A DNA stretch of 64,000 bases from Diaporthe sp. PMI_573 (GCA_021399435.1 JAJTUP010000072.1:240116-304115), one strand, 5' to 3'; counted from the first letter of the stretch, positions 1 to 10,260 are shown. Translations and numbers: made by a program. The notes: generated by a model from the letters alone, not told the origin.

Positions 1-2751
1 CAATCCGGAGATTCGACCGACCCTGACCAGCTCGAAGTGTTGTACGTGAGGTTTATTACGGCCTGCTCTCTCCCATTTCGGCTTGTGGAATGCCCAGAGT
101 TCCGGGCACTCTTGGCCTACATCAATGACGATATCGATACTTGGCTTCCAGATACGCACGAGACCATTAGGAAATGGATCATGCGGCAGTATGAAGACCA
201 GAAGGAGAAGGTCAAGCAGCGCATACAGTCGGCGAAGTCAAGAATTCACATCAGCTGCGACCTTTGGACTTCTCCCAACTCTTTGGCCATCTTGGGCGTA
301 GTCGGCCACTATGTCACTGAAGACGGTCAGCTGGAACACCATATTTTGGCGTTGAAAGACATCACTGGGCTTCCTCTCGCTATCCTTCGAGGCGACCCAC
401 TATCTTACTTCAGCATTCCCGAGCGGCTTGCATGGGCAAAGAAGCGTGAGACAACACGAAAGGAGGACAGGGCGTACTCACTGCTGGGTCTCTTTGGCAT
501 TCATATGCCGCTTATCTACGGTGAAGGCGAACCGGGCGCGTTCAGGAGACTTTGGAAAGAGATTGGGTGTATTGGGACCATTGAGCTGCCTCGGATACTC
601 ATTGCAAACGATGCTGCATTCAAACCTCGTACGGATATATACGCGGAGCATACGCAAGTGGACGCTTTGTACGGCAGCCCCAGAGAGACGGTGGTCGAGG
701 AAGACCCCGGCCGCTTGGCGGGCCTGGGGACAATTGGCCACCGAGTTGACAAAAGGCGCTTCGAGGAGGCCAACCGCGGCTGGTTGAAGGATTCATGCGG
801 AACCTACCACGAAGACTCGGAGACTGCTCGTCCGTCCAAGCGCCGTAATCTAGGATCCCTGATCGGCGAAGAGCGGTCTGCAATAGGTCTTTCCGGGGCG
901 AATAGCGACAGCTTCGATGCCACGACTAAACAGTCACTGGTAGATCAGCTCTACTTCGCCAAAATCGACGAAAGACTGACAAGTCTAACAACCGCGCAAG
1001 GGAAAACCTGCCGCTGGTTCCTTGCCAAGCCAGAGTATAAGGCCTGGAGCGAAGTGATGAAACAGTCCGACGACGGCGGCTTTCTTTGGATCAAAGGCAA
1101 CCCCGGCACCGGGAAGTCTACTCTGATGAAGCTCCTCTTCGAAGAGGCCAAACTCCGCACAAAGGACGATCCCTCGCAAATCATGCTGTCCTTCTTCTTC
1201 CTCGCCCGTGGTACTATCGAGGAGAAGTCAACGATCGGTCTCTATCGGTCTCTACTCCACCAGCTCTTCGACAAGGCAGTGGACCTGAGGGACAGCCTAG
1301 AGTGGATGACAGCTGATGGCGCGAAAAGTATCCAACGTAATGGATGGTACGAAGCGGCGTTGCAACGGACGTTGACAGAGGTTATCCCCAAGCTTGGGAA
1401 CAGGTCATTGACGATCTTTGTCGACGCGTTGGATGAGTGCGACCAGGACCAGGCTGCTGGCATGGTTTGCTTCTTTGAGGAGCTGTGCGACCACGCTAGA
1501 GAGGAAGAAGTCCAACTGCGAATCTGTTTCTCGAGCCGGCACTACCCGACTGTCGTCATCCAAAAGGGTATTGAGATCACTCTAGAAGACGAAGCCGGCC
1601 ATACCGACGATATCGAGCACTATATCAAGTCGAAACTCAGGCTAGGCAAGGCTAAGCACGCTGATTCCCTCCGGTCTGAGATTCGCGACAAGTCCTCGGG
1701 TATCTTCCTTTGGGTCGTACTGGTACTTGATATTTTGAAGAAGGAATATCCTAACAGTATCGTTTCTATCAATGCGATCCGTACGCGTCTTAAACAAATC
1801 CCGCCCGGGCTTGACGACTTGTTCGAGATGATCCTTAAACGAGACGAGGAGAACCTCGAACAGCTAGATATCTGCCTCAAATGGGTTCTCTTCGCTACGC
1901 GCCCTCTCAAACCACAGGAGTTCTACTTCGCCGTCCAGCTGAGTATCGATAAAGAGAACTCAAGCTACTGGGACGAGGAAGACATCGGACTAGACCAGAT
2001 GAGGACTTTTGTAAGGACTTCATCTAAAGGCTTAGCCGAAGTCACGCGGAACAAGGCTTCGGAAGTCCAGTTCATCCACGAATCTGTTCGTGACTTCCTG
2101 CTAGGCCGATACGGTAGGCAGTGGTCCAGGGCCTCGGAGAGCTTCGAGGGCCACTGCCATGATAAGCTAAAGGATTGCTGCTTAGCTCAGGTGAAGGCTC
2201 CCATCGACCAAAGTGTCAACATATCCGACGCGACGCTACGGGGCGCCGAAGCCACAAAACTAAGGGAGGACCTTAGCATGAAGTTTCCGTTCCTCGAATA
2301 TTCCATCCTCAATGTCCTTCGACACGCCAACAGCGCCCAGCAGCACGGGATAGAGCAGGGAAGTTTCCTAGATGCTTTCCCTCTTCTACAGTGGGCAAAC
2401 CTCAACAATGCTTTCGAAAGGCATGTCATTCGGCGATATACGAAAGCAGTCAAACTCCTCTATATCCTAGCCGAGAACAACCTAGCGAACCTTATTCGTA
2501 TTCATTCCCAGACGGCATCTTGCTTTGATGTTGGAGAGGAACGTTATGGGCCGCCAATTTTCGCGGCGCAGGCGACTGGGAGCTATGAAGCAGTCCAGGT
2601 TACCTTGAAGAGCCTCCAAGCGCGAGCCAAGCACCTCGACCCTGCGGTTCACGACCTATGGACCCTGTATACTCAGAGTAAAGACAAACAGACCTACTTG
2701 GGACGTAGCTTCACCTTTTCACGGCAGAAAGGTATCCTCTTGTATCTTTAA
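1..2751 (+). CDS. Chimeric hAT / HET / NACHT protein, open to the left edge
   Basis: One frame is open from the window edge to a TAA at 2749-2751. The first in-frame start-like codon is GTG at 37, so the true start probably lies outside. Numbering from 37, residues 1 to about 108 match the N-terminal half of a hAT transposase (motif SCDLWTSPN). Residues about 109-177 match the C-terminal part of a HET incompatibility domain (RETTRKEDRAYSLLG, YGEGE). A NACHT NTPase follows with Walker A GNPGTGKST near residue 354 and Walker B FVDALDEC near 460. The linker CRWFLAKPEYKAW is typical of HET-NACHT proteins. Such proteins act in fungal self/non-self recognition and cell death (family knowledge). The core of the HET domain is missing and is replaced by transposase sequence. 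Whether this is an expressed fusion or a decayed gene cannot be told here. Confidence 0.82.
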   Translation, partial: QSGDSTDPDQLEVLYVRFITACSLPFRLVECPEFRALLAYINDDIDTWLPDTHETIRKWIMRQYEDQKEKVKQRIQSAKSRIHISCDLWTSPNSLAILGVVGHYVTEDGQLEHHILALKDITGLPLAILRGDPLSYFSIPERLAWAKKRETTRKEDRAYSLLGLFGIHMPLIYGEGEPGAFRRLWKEIGCIGTIELPRILIANDAAFKPRTDIYAEHTQVDALYGSPRETVVEEDPGRLAGLGTIGHRVDKRRFEEANRGWLKDSCGTYHEDSETARPSKRRNLGSLIGEERSAIGLSGANSDSFDATTKQSLVDQLYFAKIDERLTSLTTAQGKTCRWFLAKPEYKAWSEVMKQSDDGGFLWIKGNPGTGKSTLMKLLFEEAKLRTKDDPSQIMLSFFFLARGTIEEKSTIGLYRSLLHQLFDKAVDLRDSLEWMTADGAKSIQRNGWYEAALQRTLTEVIPKLGNRSLTIFVDALDECDQDQAAGMVCFFEELCDHAREEEVQLRICFSSRHYPTVVIQKGIEITLEDEAGHTDDIEHYIKSKLRLGKAKHADSLRSEIRDKSSGIFLWVVLVLDILKKEYPNSIVSINAIRTRLKQIPPGLDDLFEMILKRDEENLEQLDICLKWVLFATRPLKPQEFYFAVQLSIDKENSSYWDEEDIGLDQMRTFVRTSSKGLAEVTRNKASEVQFIHESVRDFLLGRYGRQWSRASESFEGHCHDKLKDCCLAQVKAPIDQSVNISDATLRGAEATKLREDLSMKFPFLEYSILNVLRHANSAQQHGIEQGSFLDAFPLLQWANLNNAFERHVIRRYTKAVKLLYILAENNLANLIRIHSQTASCFDVGEERYGPPIFAAQATGSYEAVQVTLKSLQARAKHLDPAVHDLWTLYTQSKDKQTYLGRSFTFSRQKGILLYL

Positions 2752-3075
2752 AATCGAGGCGATGAGCCATTATTTCTTGCCTGGATTCTTTCGGGCGTGA
2801 CCGATATCAATGCAAAGGATAACAACTCTGACCGGACGCTGCTGTCGTGGGCTGCTGGGAGCGGGCACGAGGCCGTGGTGCAGCAGCTGCTCGCCAAGGG
2901 CGCCGACATCGAGGCAAAGAGTAAGTCTGGCCAGACACCACTATCATGCGCTGCCGGGAGCGGGCACGAGGCCGTGGTGCAGCAGCTGCTCACCAAGGGC
3001 GCCGACATTGAGGCAAAGGATGAGCATGGCCGGACGCCGCTATTGTGGGCTGCCTGGTATGGGTGTGAGGCTGTG
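2752..3075 (+). pseudogene. Ankyrin-repeat tail of the NACHT gene, cut off by a stop and by a hAT element
   Basis: Directly after the TAA at 2749 the same reading frame continues without another stop and encodes about three ankyrin repeats ([11 protein letters not shown] occurs twice, with GADIEAK). NACHT proteins of this group commonly carry C-terminal ankyrin repeats, so this is most simply the original C-terminus. It is separated by one nonsense codon; a C-to-T change from CAA would explain it. The repeats stop in mid-unit where the hAT terminal inverted repeat begins at 3076. Confidence 0.78.
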
Positions 3076-6059
3076 GCAGGGTTCAAATCCACGACACTCC
3101 ACGACACATTTGTGAATATGGCGTGGATATGGATGCTGACTAATGACTTCGATGTGGAATGGGTGGAAATGGATCCATTATGGAAATGGATCCATATTGT
3201 GGAATTTGTGGAATGGAAACCTACTTCGTCCAACAATGGTAATTAGTGGGTCGCATCCATGCCTTGGTCATTTTGTCACTCGTCCATTAGAATCCTATCT
3301 AGCGACCCGATCAAACCAGCACGCAACCAACTCCGTAGTGTCTGACAAAGCCCAATTGTACTGGCATCTAGCCTATTGCGGCTCTTGGTAACCATGCGGC
3401 CAGTGGTCGAGAATAGCCTCTCACACTCGGCTGACATAGGTGGCACAGTAAGCAGATCCAAGGCCATCCTAGACAGCCGGGGGTATTTGAGCCGCCTTAT
3501 GTGCCAGTATTCGTAGGGATCTGTGACAGAAGCGTCAGCATCCTCGATATCGCGCTTCCACTGCTCGTATTCATCAAGATCCAGACCGCCAACTGAGGAC
3601 CTAGGGGATTGAGCTGGGGATTGAATGTGCGACTCGGTAACAGAAATCCCTCCAGCCATCAGTCCTCGCTTTTTCGTGCGCCACGCTGTGAACTTGTTTC
3701 TTGAGGTCTTCAGACGCTTATTGGCAGGCAATTCAATCTCTGGATCATCAACCTCAAGGTCCCTATACTCTCTCTCCCAAAGATCCTGGACCATCTCCTG
3801 CGCCTTGGTAATCCACAGCTGTCTTTCCTCGTCGTCTCCCCACAAATCGTCAAACAGTGCCCACCGGTAGGCAGGATGGAGAACTGCGGCGCCATAGATC
3901 AGGGGGCTATCGTTCAAATGCTCGTAGTATTCGTTCAATTTGAGCCAACCCAGGTTGATGTTGACTGCGAGGTGGTGGCCGTCTGGAAAATTGGCGACTG
4001 CTCTTTTCGCGGATTCAAGGGTTTCGAGAAGAAATTCGTACGCGTGAATAAGATCCCAGCTTGTACCTGTACAAGTCAGCTGCTAGAATAAGAATAGGGC
4101 CGCTTTTGCGAAGTCTAAGGCTTACCAGACAGTGGGGGCTCGACCTCGTTTTCCTCGACGTTTCTGCGGTGTTTTCCCTGTCCATCACCCTCAAGGCCTT
4201 TCACAACCAGCTTGAAGTCAAGCAAAATGTCGTAAAGAGTCCCGAGCACATGCCAATCATCAGTTGTCATGCGGTTCTCTTCCTTCAGGAAGAAGGGCTG
4301 CTTGGAGCCCTTTTTGATGTTGCCAGCTCTCGTCAAGTTGGCCTTCTCCCACTCGTTTGACGCTCTCTGGACAAAAGAATTATAAAATGGCCTTAAAACC
4401 AGAGCACGCTCAATCATCGAGAATTGAGAAAGCCACCGGGTAGCATTGTCGACCACAACCCCAACTGGACGGTGTTTCTTGAGCTGAGCATCGTCAGAGA
4501 GTTGGCTCTCGACAGCCTGTACCTTCTTGAGCATATCGGTCCACGTGTCCGATCTGCTCACCTCCTAGGACTTCGTGAGTATAACAAATAAAATCGGGGA
4601 CTGAGCCACCTACAACAGCAAAGTTATGCCATTTTCCAACGGAGCCTCGCCTCCTCCAGACTTCATGCTCCTTCGCTGCCGTGTGAAGTCCTTCGAAGAG
4701 CTCTTTCTCGAAAGCATCCGGGTTCTTGCCATACAGCATCTGTTTCACTACTATGTTGACAACATGGCCAACGCATCGAACCCATCGCTTCTCCCAGTCG
4801 AAGCCAAATTCTAATGCAAGCTCCTCCATCGAGGTTTTATTGTTACCGGCATTATCCAGTGTGAAATACCCGATTTTATCGCTGATCTCGTACTTTCGAA
4901 TGATCTCGATGATCTGCCCGGCGATATTCTCGCCTGTGTGCCGCTCTGTAAGTTCAGGCAGGCCGAGGACACACTTCTGTGGCCGGTCGTTGGAATCCCG
5001 AAACACACATGTGATGCCGTATAAGGCGTGTCGGTTACCAGACTTCCAGCCATCGTACTGGATATGGATCTGTCCTGGACTCTTTCGCAAAGCATCCTTC
5101 ACTCTTTCCATGTTGTTGGTAAATTCTCGTTCCGCGATGGCACGCACGGTCACGTCAGTAATGTTAGCTTTTGTGATCTCGACAGATGGATTGAGGTAGT
5201 TGAAGATGTCTCGAAGATCTTGATCGTTGACGATCGAGAAGGATTGGTTAGAATTGACAATCCAGTTGACAATTTTCTGCTGGAATACAGTTTTGTCGAA
5301 ACGTTTGATCAGCGTATTGATCAAATCTTGTTCCTTCGGCTCCTTGGGGTTCAACTGTAGGATTGTTGCAATGGACTGATGTGCTTTCTCAGATGCCTTT
5401 GCAGGCTTTTGCCTCTTGCCTGTCGGATCCATGATGCCATTGTGGTCCGTGTACAGGTGACCCTCAGCGTTCTGCAACCCTTTGATGGCATAACTCTTTG
5501 GCCTCGGCCGCTTTTGCTTGATGCAAAGACAACACACCCATCGGCGTTCCCCCTTCTGGGCATGCTGGATATCGTAGCCGAATTGATATACCCATTGACG
5601 CACTTGGCCGTCTCTCTCCGTCAAGGTCCAGCCTTTGTAGAGTTGAAAGAGTCGTTGATTGTCTTCTTCTGTACGTTCTGGAACGGGTGTGGTTAACTTG
5701 GTAGGATGGAGGGTGGCCATTTCGATTTGGGGTAGTAAGGTCGTAACAGTAAAACCTCCCAGAATAGACTTGTTTAACTTTGTGTACGGATAAAACGGGG
5801 TGGAAAATCGTTTTTATTTTGTTGTTGTGGGCGATAGAAGGTACTTGGGGTATGCGCTATTTCACAAGGAAATCCAGGTATTTTCAAACCCCACCAAAAA
5901 TTTCCATTCCTTTCCACAATTACCACATGTGGAACATGTGGAAGGGGCTCCGTGGCGTGGATATGGAAATGCAGAAGCCTGCGTGGAATGGAATGGAATG
6001 GATATGGATCCACATTATGGATCCATATGTGGATTTCGTGGTATGGATTTGAACCCTGC
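3076..6059. mobile_element. hAT DNA transposon, autonomous-looking (hAT-A)
   Basis: The element is bounded by 16-bp perfect terminal inverted repeats, GCAGGGTTCAAATCCA at 3076-3091 and its complement at 6044-6059. Subterminal regions are rich in short TGGATATGGATCC-like and TGGAATGG repeats on both sides (3120-3230 and 5930-6045), as expected for hAT transposase binding sites. It contains one transposase gene on the minus strand. No 8-bp target duplication is present: GGCTGTGG lies left and CACTCAAA right of the CAGGG ends. The left flank is an ankyrin gene and the right flank a phosphotransferase gene, both broken. Confidence 0.9.
3276..5720 (-). CDS. hAT transposase, three exons, 778 aa, apparently intact
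   Basis: Exons on the minus strand are 5720-4614, 4564-4126 and 4066-3276. Introns 4565-4613 (49 bp) and 4067-4125 (59 bp) have GT-AG ends, and the exons sum to exactly 779 codons including stop. The start is ATG at 5720. A BED-type zinc finger (CCLC then paired His) lies near residues 40-80. The RNase H-like core includes the motif YDGWKSGN and a later LDNAGNN. The C-terminal dimerisation region has YPRLSRMALDLL and PPMSAECERLFS. The length fits fungal hAT transposases. No frameshift or internal stop was found, so the gene could be functional. Confidence 0.9.
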
Positions 6060-6530
6060 ACTCAAATACAGAGTATTCTCCCGATGCTCCGTTCCGGGGA
6101 GCATCCAGTGGTCCTCACCCACGGCGATCTGAACGAGATGAACATCCTGATTGACCCCGCAAGCGGCAAAATCACGGGAGTTGTTGACTGGGCTGAGGCG
6201 AGCTTCCAGCCGTTCGGCTTCGCGCTTTATGCGTTGGATAATGCCCTCGGCAGCATGGGCCCTGATGGGTGGGAATACTTTGAGAATGCCGACTATCTGA
6301 AAGACGAATTCTGGAGCACCTTTAGTAGGCTGGTCGGAGGGCTGTCTAAGTCTAGGATGGAGTCTATTCGGCTGGCGAGAGTGGCTGGATTGCTCATCCG
6401 ATACGGCACTGCCTACAACAGGGGATTTGGTGGAATGGTAGGAGTCCGGGATCCGTCGGATGCCTCTCTTCGATATCTCGACGCACTTCTTGCATTCGAG
6501 CTCGGCAGCAGCGTTGCGACTCCTTGGTGA
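6060..6530 (+). pseudogene. 5'-truncated aminoglycoside phosphotransferase / choline-kinase-like gene
   Basis: The frame contains the kinase catalytic loop HGDLNEMNILID near 6117-6150 and a metal-binding VVDWAE motif shortly after, both typical of the APH/choline-kinase fold. It ends at TGA 6528-6530. The N-terminal lobe is absent because the hAT-A terminus begins immediately upstream. No ATG of its own fits the family. Family members phosphorylate small molecules or are uncharacterised in fungi; the substrate is unknown. Confidence 0.72.
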
Positions 6531-6714
6531 GTGAGGGCACCGGCGTGATGCCGTTGACGGGGATACCTTTGCCAACCTGCTACTTGGCGAGCCCTCCATC
6601 TAAGGCTGGCTTTCTCTTCTCAAAGATCTTTGGATGGCGTGGACCAGGTATAGAACAGTAGGATCTAATTGCTTTATCTTGCCCACTGACCATTCTGTCT
6701 CTCTCGAACGTCCA

Positions 6715-7530
6715 TTACTCCAAATCCTTCCACTCCTGGATAATTTCTCTCATTCGAGGGTAGAGCTTCTCGTCTTCTCGTTCCCACGGCTTGTCCTTGG
6801 GGAAAACAGTTTTTCGTAGCCTGTTCAACAATGCGGTAAGTGGCTGGTAATATGGCGTGAAGCTACCTGTGATCGTCTTCATGAAAATCGCCTCTTTCGC
6901 CACAACGCCGAGCTTCATTCCGGCAAGCTCCTCCGTATCGACATAATTCCACTTTTCAAACCGCGGAATGACTCTGCTCTCGTCTGGACCGTTGTAATGG
7001 ATGCATATCCAGAACAGGACCCAGAAGAATGACTCGAGATCGTGCATGAAAGAATGCTGCTCGCCTAGAAGCGCACCGATGGCCATAAAGGCTCTCGTTC
7101 CAGTCTTTCCCCTTGCTCCCGAGGCTTCTTCCCGTTGTTCTTTGATGGCAAGGTCGAGGTCAATCAAGAACGACGACCAGGAGGGGTTGTTGTCGTCCTC
7201 GTTGATCATGAGATTGTTAATGGAGATGTCTCTGTGGAGGAAGCCGGCCTTGCGCAAAGACTCGTGTCCTTCAATGCAGCCATCCAACCCACGGAGTAGG
7301 GTCGCTCGAGAGCTTGCTTTGTAGATCGGCTTCCCATAATCACGGAGAACGACACGCCGACGGACTCGGTTCGGGAGGATATTGCCGGCGGCTTTCGTTG
7401 GAGACGCCGAACAGGATCGCTTGCTCGGCGGCGGAGGAGCGTCCGTCTGGCTGGATGATCGCTTCAGACCAACACCACTGCTGCTGCGGCCTTTCCGTAC
7501 ACCGACTGCACTCGTGCTTGGCGACATCAT
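6715..7530 (-). pseudogene. FunK1 protein kinase, C-terminal half only
   Basis: Residues resemble the C-terminal half of the full-length FunK1 at 43583-45974 almost continuously, including LPNRV, HRDIS (catalytic loop), LIDLDLA (DFG position) and HDLESFFWVLFW. FunK1 is a kinase family expanded in fungi. The N-terminal half is missing. Homology starts near the ATG at 7530, and the sequence upstream (7530-7570) is unrelated. It might still yield a short protein from that ATG, but it lacks the ATP-binding lobe. It lies tail-to-tail with the broken phosphotransferase. Confidence 0.85.
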
Positions 7531-7550
7531 CGAACGTCCCGGCTTGTTAA

Positions 7551-8249
7551 GTAGCTTCGACTAAGGGTTCCGATGATGATGCTCTCACCCCCGCCAAGAC
7601 AGAATTGAAGGCGGTGCAGGACAAAATCGTGGCTGTACTCGACGATGTCAAGCGAGCAGGCGAGGTGGTTTCGAGCGCAGAGAAGCGTTTGAACCTCTTG
7701 GAGGAGTATGGAAAGAAATTTGAGCCCAAGTCTGGAACAGATGTCGGCGAGATCGTTGACGAGCAGAGGGGCAAGACCTTCCAGGATCACATTGATGGAA
7801 CGGTTTGCCAGCGCGAGCTCCAAGCCGAGGTCAACCGCCTTCGGAAGAAAGAGAGCAAGCTCAAGGAGCAGGTTCGAAAAGAGGACAACAAGCGCGCCAA
7901 AGCCGCTGTCAAGAAACAGGCGGCCAAGCGTAAGAAGGAACAGATTGCGCTCGCCCGCCAGCAGAAGAAGGCAGCAGAGAAGACGCGCATCCGCAAGGAG
8001 AAGCAGTTTGTATGGGCTTCAAGGAGATTAAGACACAACCTGAGAATCGTTCCGCCCGCGCCCAGCGCCTTGGAAAGCTCGCCCCCAAGGAGGGCACGGG
8101 CACAAGCGCTTCCATCAGCGACGGCGTCGCGAAACCAACAGTCCAGTGTTCCGGCAACGAGGAGAAAACAAAATGCGAGGCAGGGTAGTCGTCCTGGCGT
8201 AGCAAAGGCCACAGGATCAGCCAGGGCTCCTAATAGTGCGGACCATTAA
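7551..8249 (+). CDS. Lysine-rich coiled-coil ORF, family not recognised
   Basis: The frame is open from 7551 with no ATG at its beginning, so it is probably a 3' gene fragment. It encodes heptad-like Leu/Glu/Lys stretches (AEKRLNLLEEYGKK, then LRKKESKLKEQVRKEDNKRAK), a long basic coiled coil, and a low-complexity Arg/Ser/Ala tail. Near 8005 another frame also looks coding, suggesting a frameshift. The last codons run into the MITE terminus at 8222. It might be the C-terminal tail of a transposase, but no catalytic motif supports that. Confidence 0.35.
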   Translation, partial: VASTKGSDDDALTPAKTELKAVQDKIVAVLDDVKRAGEVVSSAEKRLNLLEEYGKKFEPKSGTDVGEIVDEQRGKTFQDHIDGTVCQRELQAEVNRLRKKESKLKEQVRKEDNKRAKAAVKKQAAKRKKEQIALARQQKKAAEKTRIRKEKQFVWASRRLRHNLRIVPPAPSALESSPPRRARAQALPSATASRNQQSSVPATRRKQNARQGSRPGVAKATGSARAPNSADH

Positions 8250-8284
8250 GAGCACTATTAGTGCACACTGTAGTCCAGACTAAT
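8222..8284. repeat. Solo terminal fragment of the MITE found at 12212-13388
   Basis: The segment begins with CAGGGCTCCTAATAGTGC and matches, in inverse orientation, the right end of the element at 12212-13388 over about 60 bp (13326-13388), including the stretch with TAAGAGCACTATTAG. The rest of the element is absent; LINE sequence follows. Confidence 0.8.
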
Positions 8285-8299
8285 ACTAACTCTATGACC

Positions 8300-8950
8300 A
8301 TCTAACATGGAAGGAAGCCACTGTGCTTGCTCACTCAGAACAGGCATGGCAAGACTCAACGCTTACCTCCACCGAATCGGGGTAGCCCCGTCAGAGCAGT
8401 GCGCATGTGGACAAGCAGCAGAGACAGTAAAACACTTCCTCTTCCGATGTAGAAAATGGACGGCGTACCGGATGGAGATGCTCCGGTGTACAAACACTCA
8501 CAGAAGCAACATTTCTTTCTATCTAGGAGGAAAATCAGCATCAGATAACAAAGACTGGTCTCCAAACTTAGAGGCCGTTCGGGCAACGATACGATTCGCA
8601 ATAGCCACGGGCCGACTTGACGCAAACCAACCGTCGGGCAACTAAAGCACTTAACCGATCACCCACCAGTCTCCGCCACCGAACCCACACCCATCACCTC
8701 GTGCCACGGACAGCAGGCACCGCTTCAGCCGCCGAGGATAGGACGTTGAACACTTGGAGAATCGCCTCCAAGCCAGCCTACTACTAATCCTACTAACCCA
8801 CGAGAATCCGAAGAGAAATGGCAGAAGAAGGCAAATAAGCTAGAATGGACTTTGCATGGGCTTTAAGGAGATCAAGGCATATCTTGGGAAATGTATGGTC
8901 AAATTGTTAGTAGTTGCCCTTTCGGGTTAAGCCCGCCGGGCGGAATAAAT
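8300..8950 (+). mobile_element. Tad-like LINE, 3'-terminal fragment
   Basis: The ORF 8307-8645 encodes the end of a non-LTR retrotransposon ORF2: a region like RTGMARLNAYLHRIG followed by a Cys/His knuckle (CACG, ETVKHFLFRC). The following 300 bp are non-coding and end with a GGGTTAAGCCCGCCGGGCGG stem-like sequence and AATAAA, typical of fungal Tad-clade 3' ends. Endonuclease and reverse transcriptase are missing, as expected for 5' truncation. Confidence 0.75.
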
Positions 8951-8975
8951 TGTGTGTGTGTGTGTGTGTGTGTGT
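8951..8975. repeat. (TG)n microsatellite
   Basis: About 25 bp of uninterrupted TG dinucleotides immediately follow the LINE 3' end. This may be the expanded simple-repeat tail of the LINE. Confidence 0.95.
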
Positions 8976-9099
8976 ATAGACACCAAGGCACAAAACGAAA
9001 AGAAGTTGAAAGAGAAGCAGAAGCATAAGGTAGCCATAATGGCCAAGATCCAAGAGCTGCTCTTGAACTACACCGAAAACAGATTACGACACTCATCCA

Positions 9100-10260
9100 C
9101 AGATTAGAAACCCAAGGGTCGGAACCACTACATCCACTCCACTTTTGGACCAAGTAGAGTGGATGTACGATTTTTTAGCAATTACGTAGTGGATGTAGCA
9201 CATATTCGACCGGAGTGGAATGGATGTACACACGTGGATTTATAAGTGGATTTATAAGTGGATTTTTGAGGCTATTCACAACCTCGTCGACACCTATTCA
9301 GCCTCACTTTCAGAGGTTGACACTAACTCTTCAGCCTGCTGCTGCTGAATCGTCAACCTCGCTGGCGCTATCCTCGCCCTCCAATAGCCATTTTGACTCA
9401 GCAAGCGCCAGCTCGTCGTCGCCTAGAGTCCCACAACCGCCATCCAGCTTACTTTCAAGGTGCGACTTAAGCAATGGATCCAGGTCCTTGATAATGCCAG
9501 CACGGTACCAAGAGCGTAAAACCTGACAAATGGCGATAATCTCAGCATCTAGGTTTGTACGCAACCCCGAGACCATCTTGCCAGCAGCTGAAAATAACCT
9601 CTCACACTCGGCTGACATCGGCTGGATTGTCAGGAAGTCCAAGGCCATCCTGGATAATCGAGGATATCTGCTTTGCTTAGTGATCCAGTAACCAATTGGA
9701 TCACGAACGTTGCCGTCGCTGACGTCACGATCCGTCTGCCACGCTTGGTACTCGTCACCATCAATAGCTGCTGCGGAGGCTGGTGTTGAGCTTGGCAGAC
9801 GGCTGTTCTTCTCGAAGGGGTTGAAAAACCGAGCTCTTTTTGCTGGAGGCTCGTCGTCGCCTCTGCTGCTGCTGGTTCTAACCTCGAGATGAGCGTAATC
9901 GGACAGCCAGACGTCGGCGACCATCTCTTTTGCCTTTTCAACCCAACTAGGCTTATGAGCCCACGTTTCATCAAACCAGTCCCAACGATAGGCTGGATGG
10001 AGCGCCATAGCCGTATAGTAGATGGGCGTCTCGTCCAGCCGCCGATAATATCCATCCAGCTTATCCCAAGCAAGGTTGATTCCGATGCGGAAGTGCTCTG
10101 GAGCGGGAGTTCTCCAGCATGGTCTCATCCATACAGGCCAAGGACCGCAACTTGATGCCCTCAACTCCATGATTACCGGTAGTTCATTCCGACCGAGATT
10201 GGATACGGCACTCACATCCGTCTGCCCCTCAAGTAGGCAGTCTGTCCTCGGTACCCTCAC
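9100..10260 (-). mobile_element. hAT remnant (hAT-B): 3' end and transposase C-terminus
   Basis: The frame 9331-10260 (minus) encodes a hAT C-terminal domain: EHFRIGINLAWDKL, then HPAYRWDWF, and the dimerisation core YPRLSRMALDFL / QPMSAECERLFSAAGKM. Upstream of about 10110 the frame no longer resembles hAT. The neighbouring frame does (MDETMLENSR), which indicates an indel. The N-terminus is missing. Downstream, 9100-9270 carries subterminal repeats of the type GTGGATGTA and AGTGGATTTATA. Similar repeats occur at 51030-51180, where an N-terminal hAT piece lies. The outer end could not be fixed. Confidence 0.75.

Noticed and set aside
3080..3090. tRNA gene suggested by a B-box word
   Set aside because: No A-box or cloverleaf at the right distance; the word belongs to the hAT terminal repeat.
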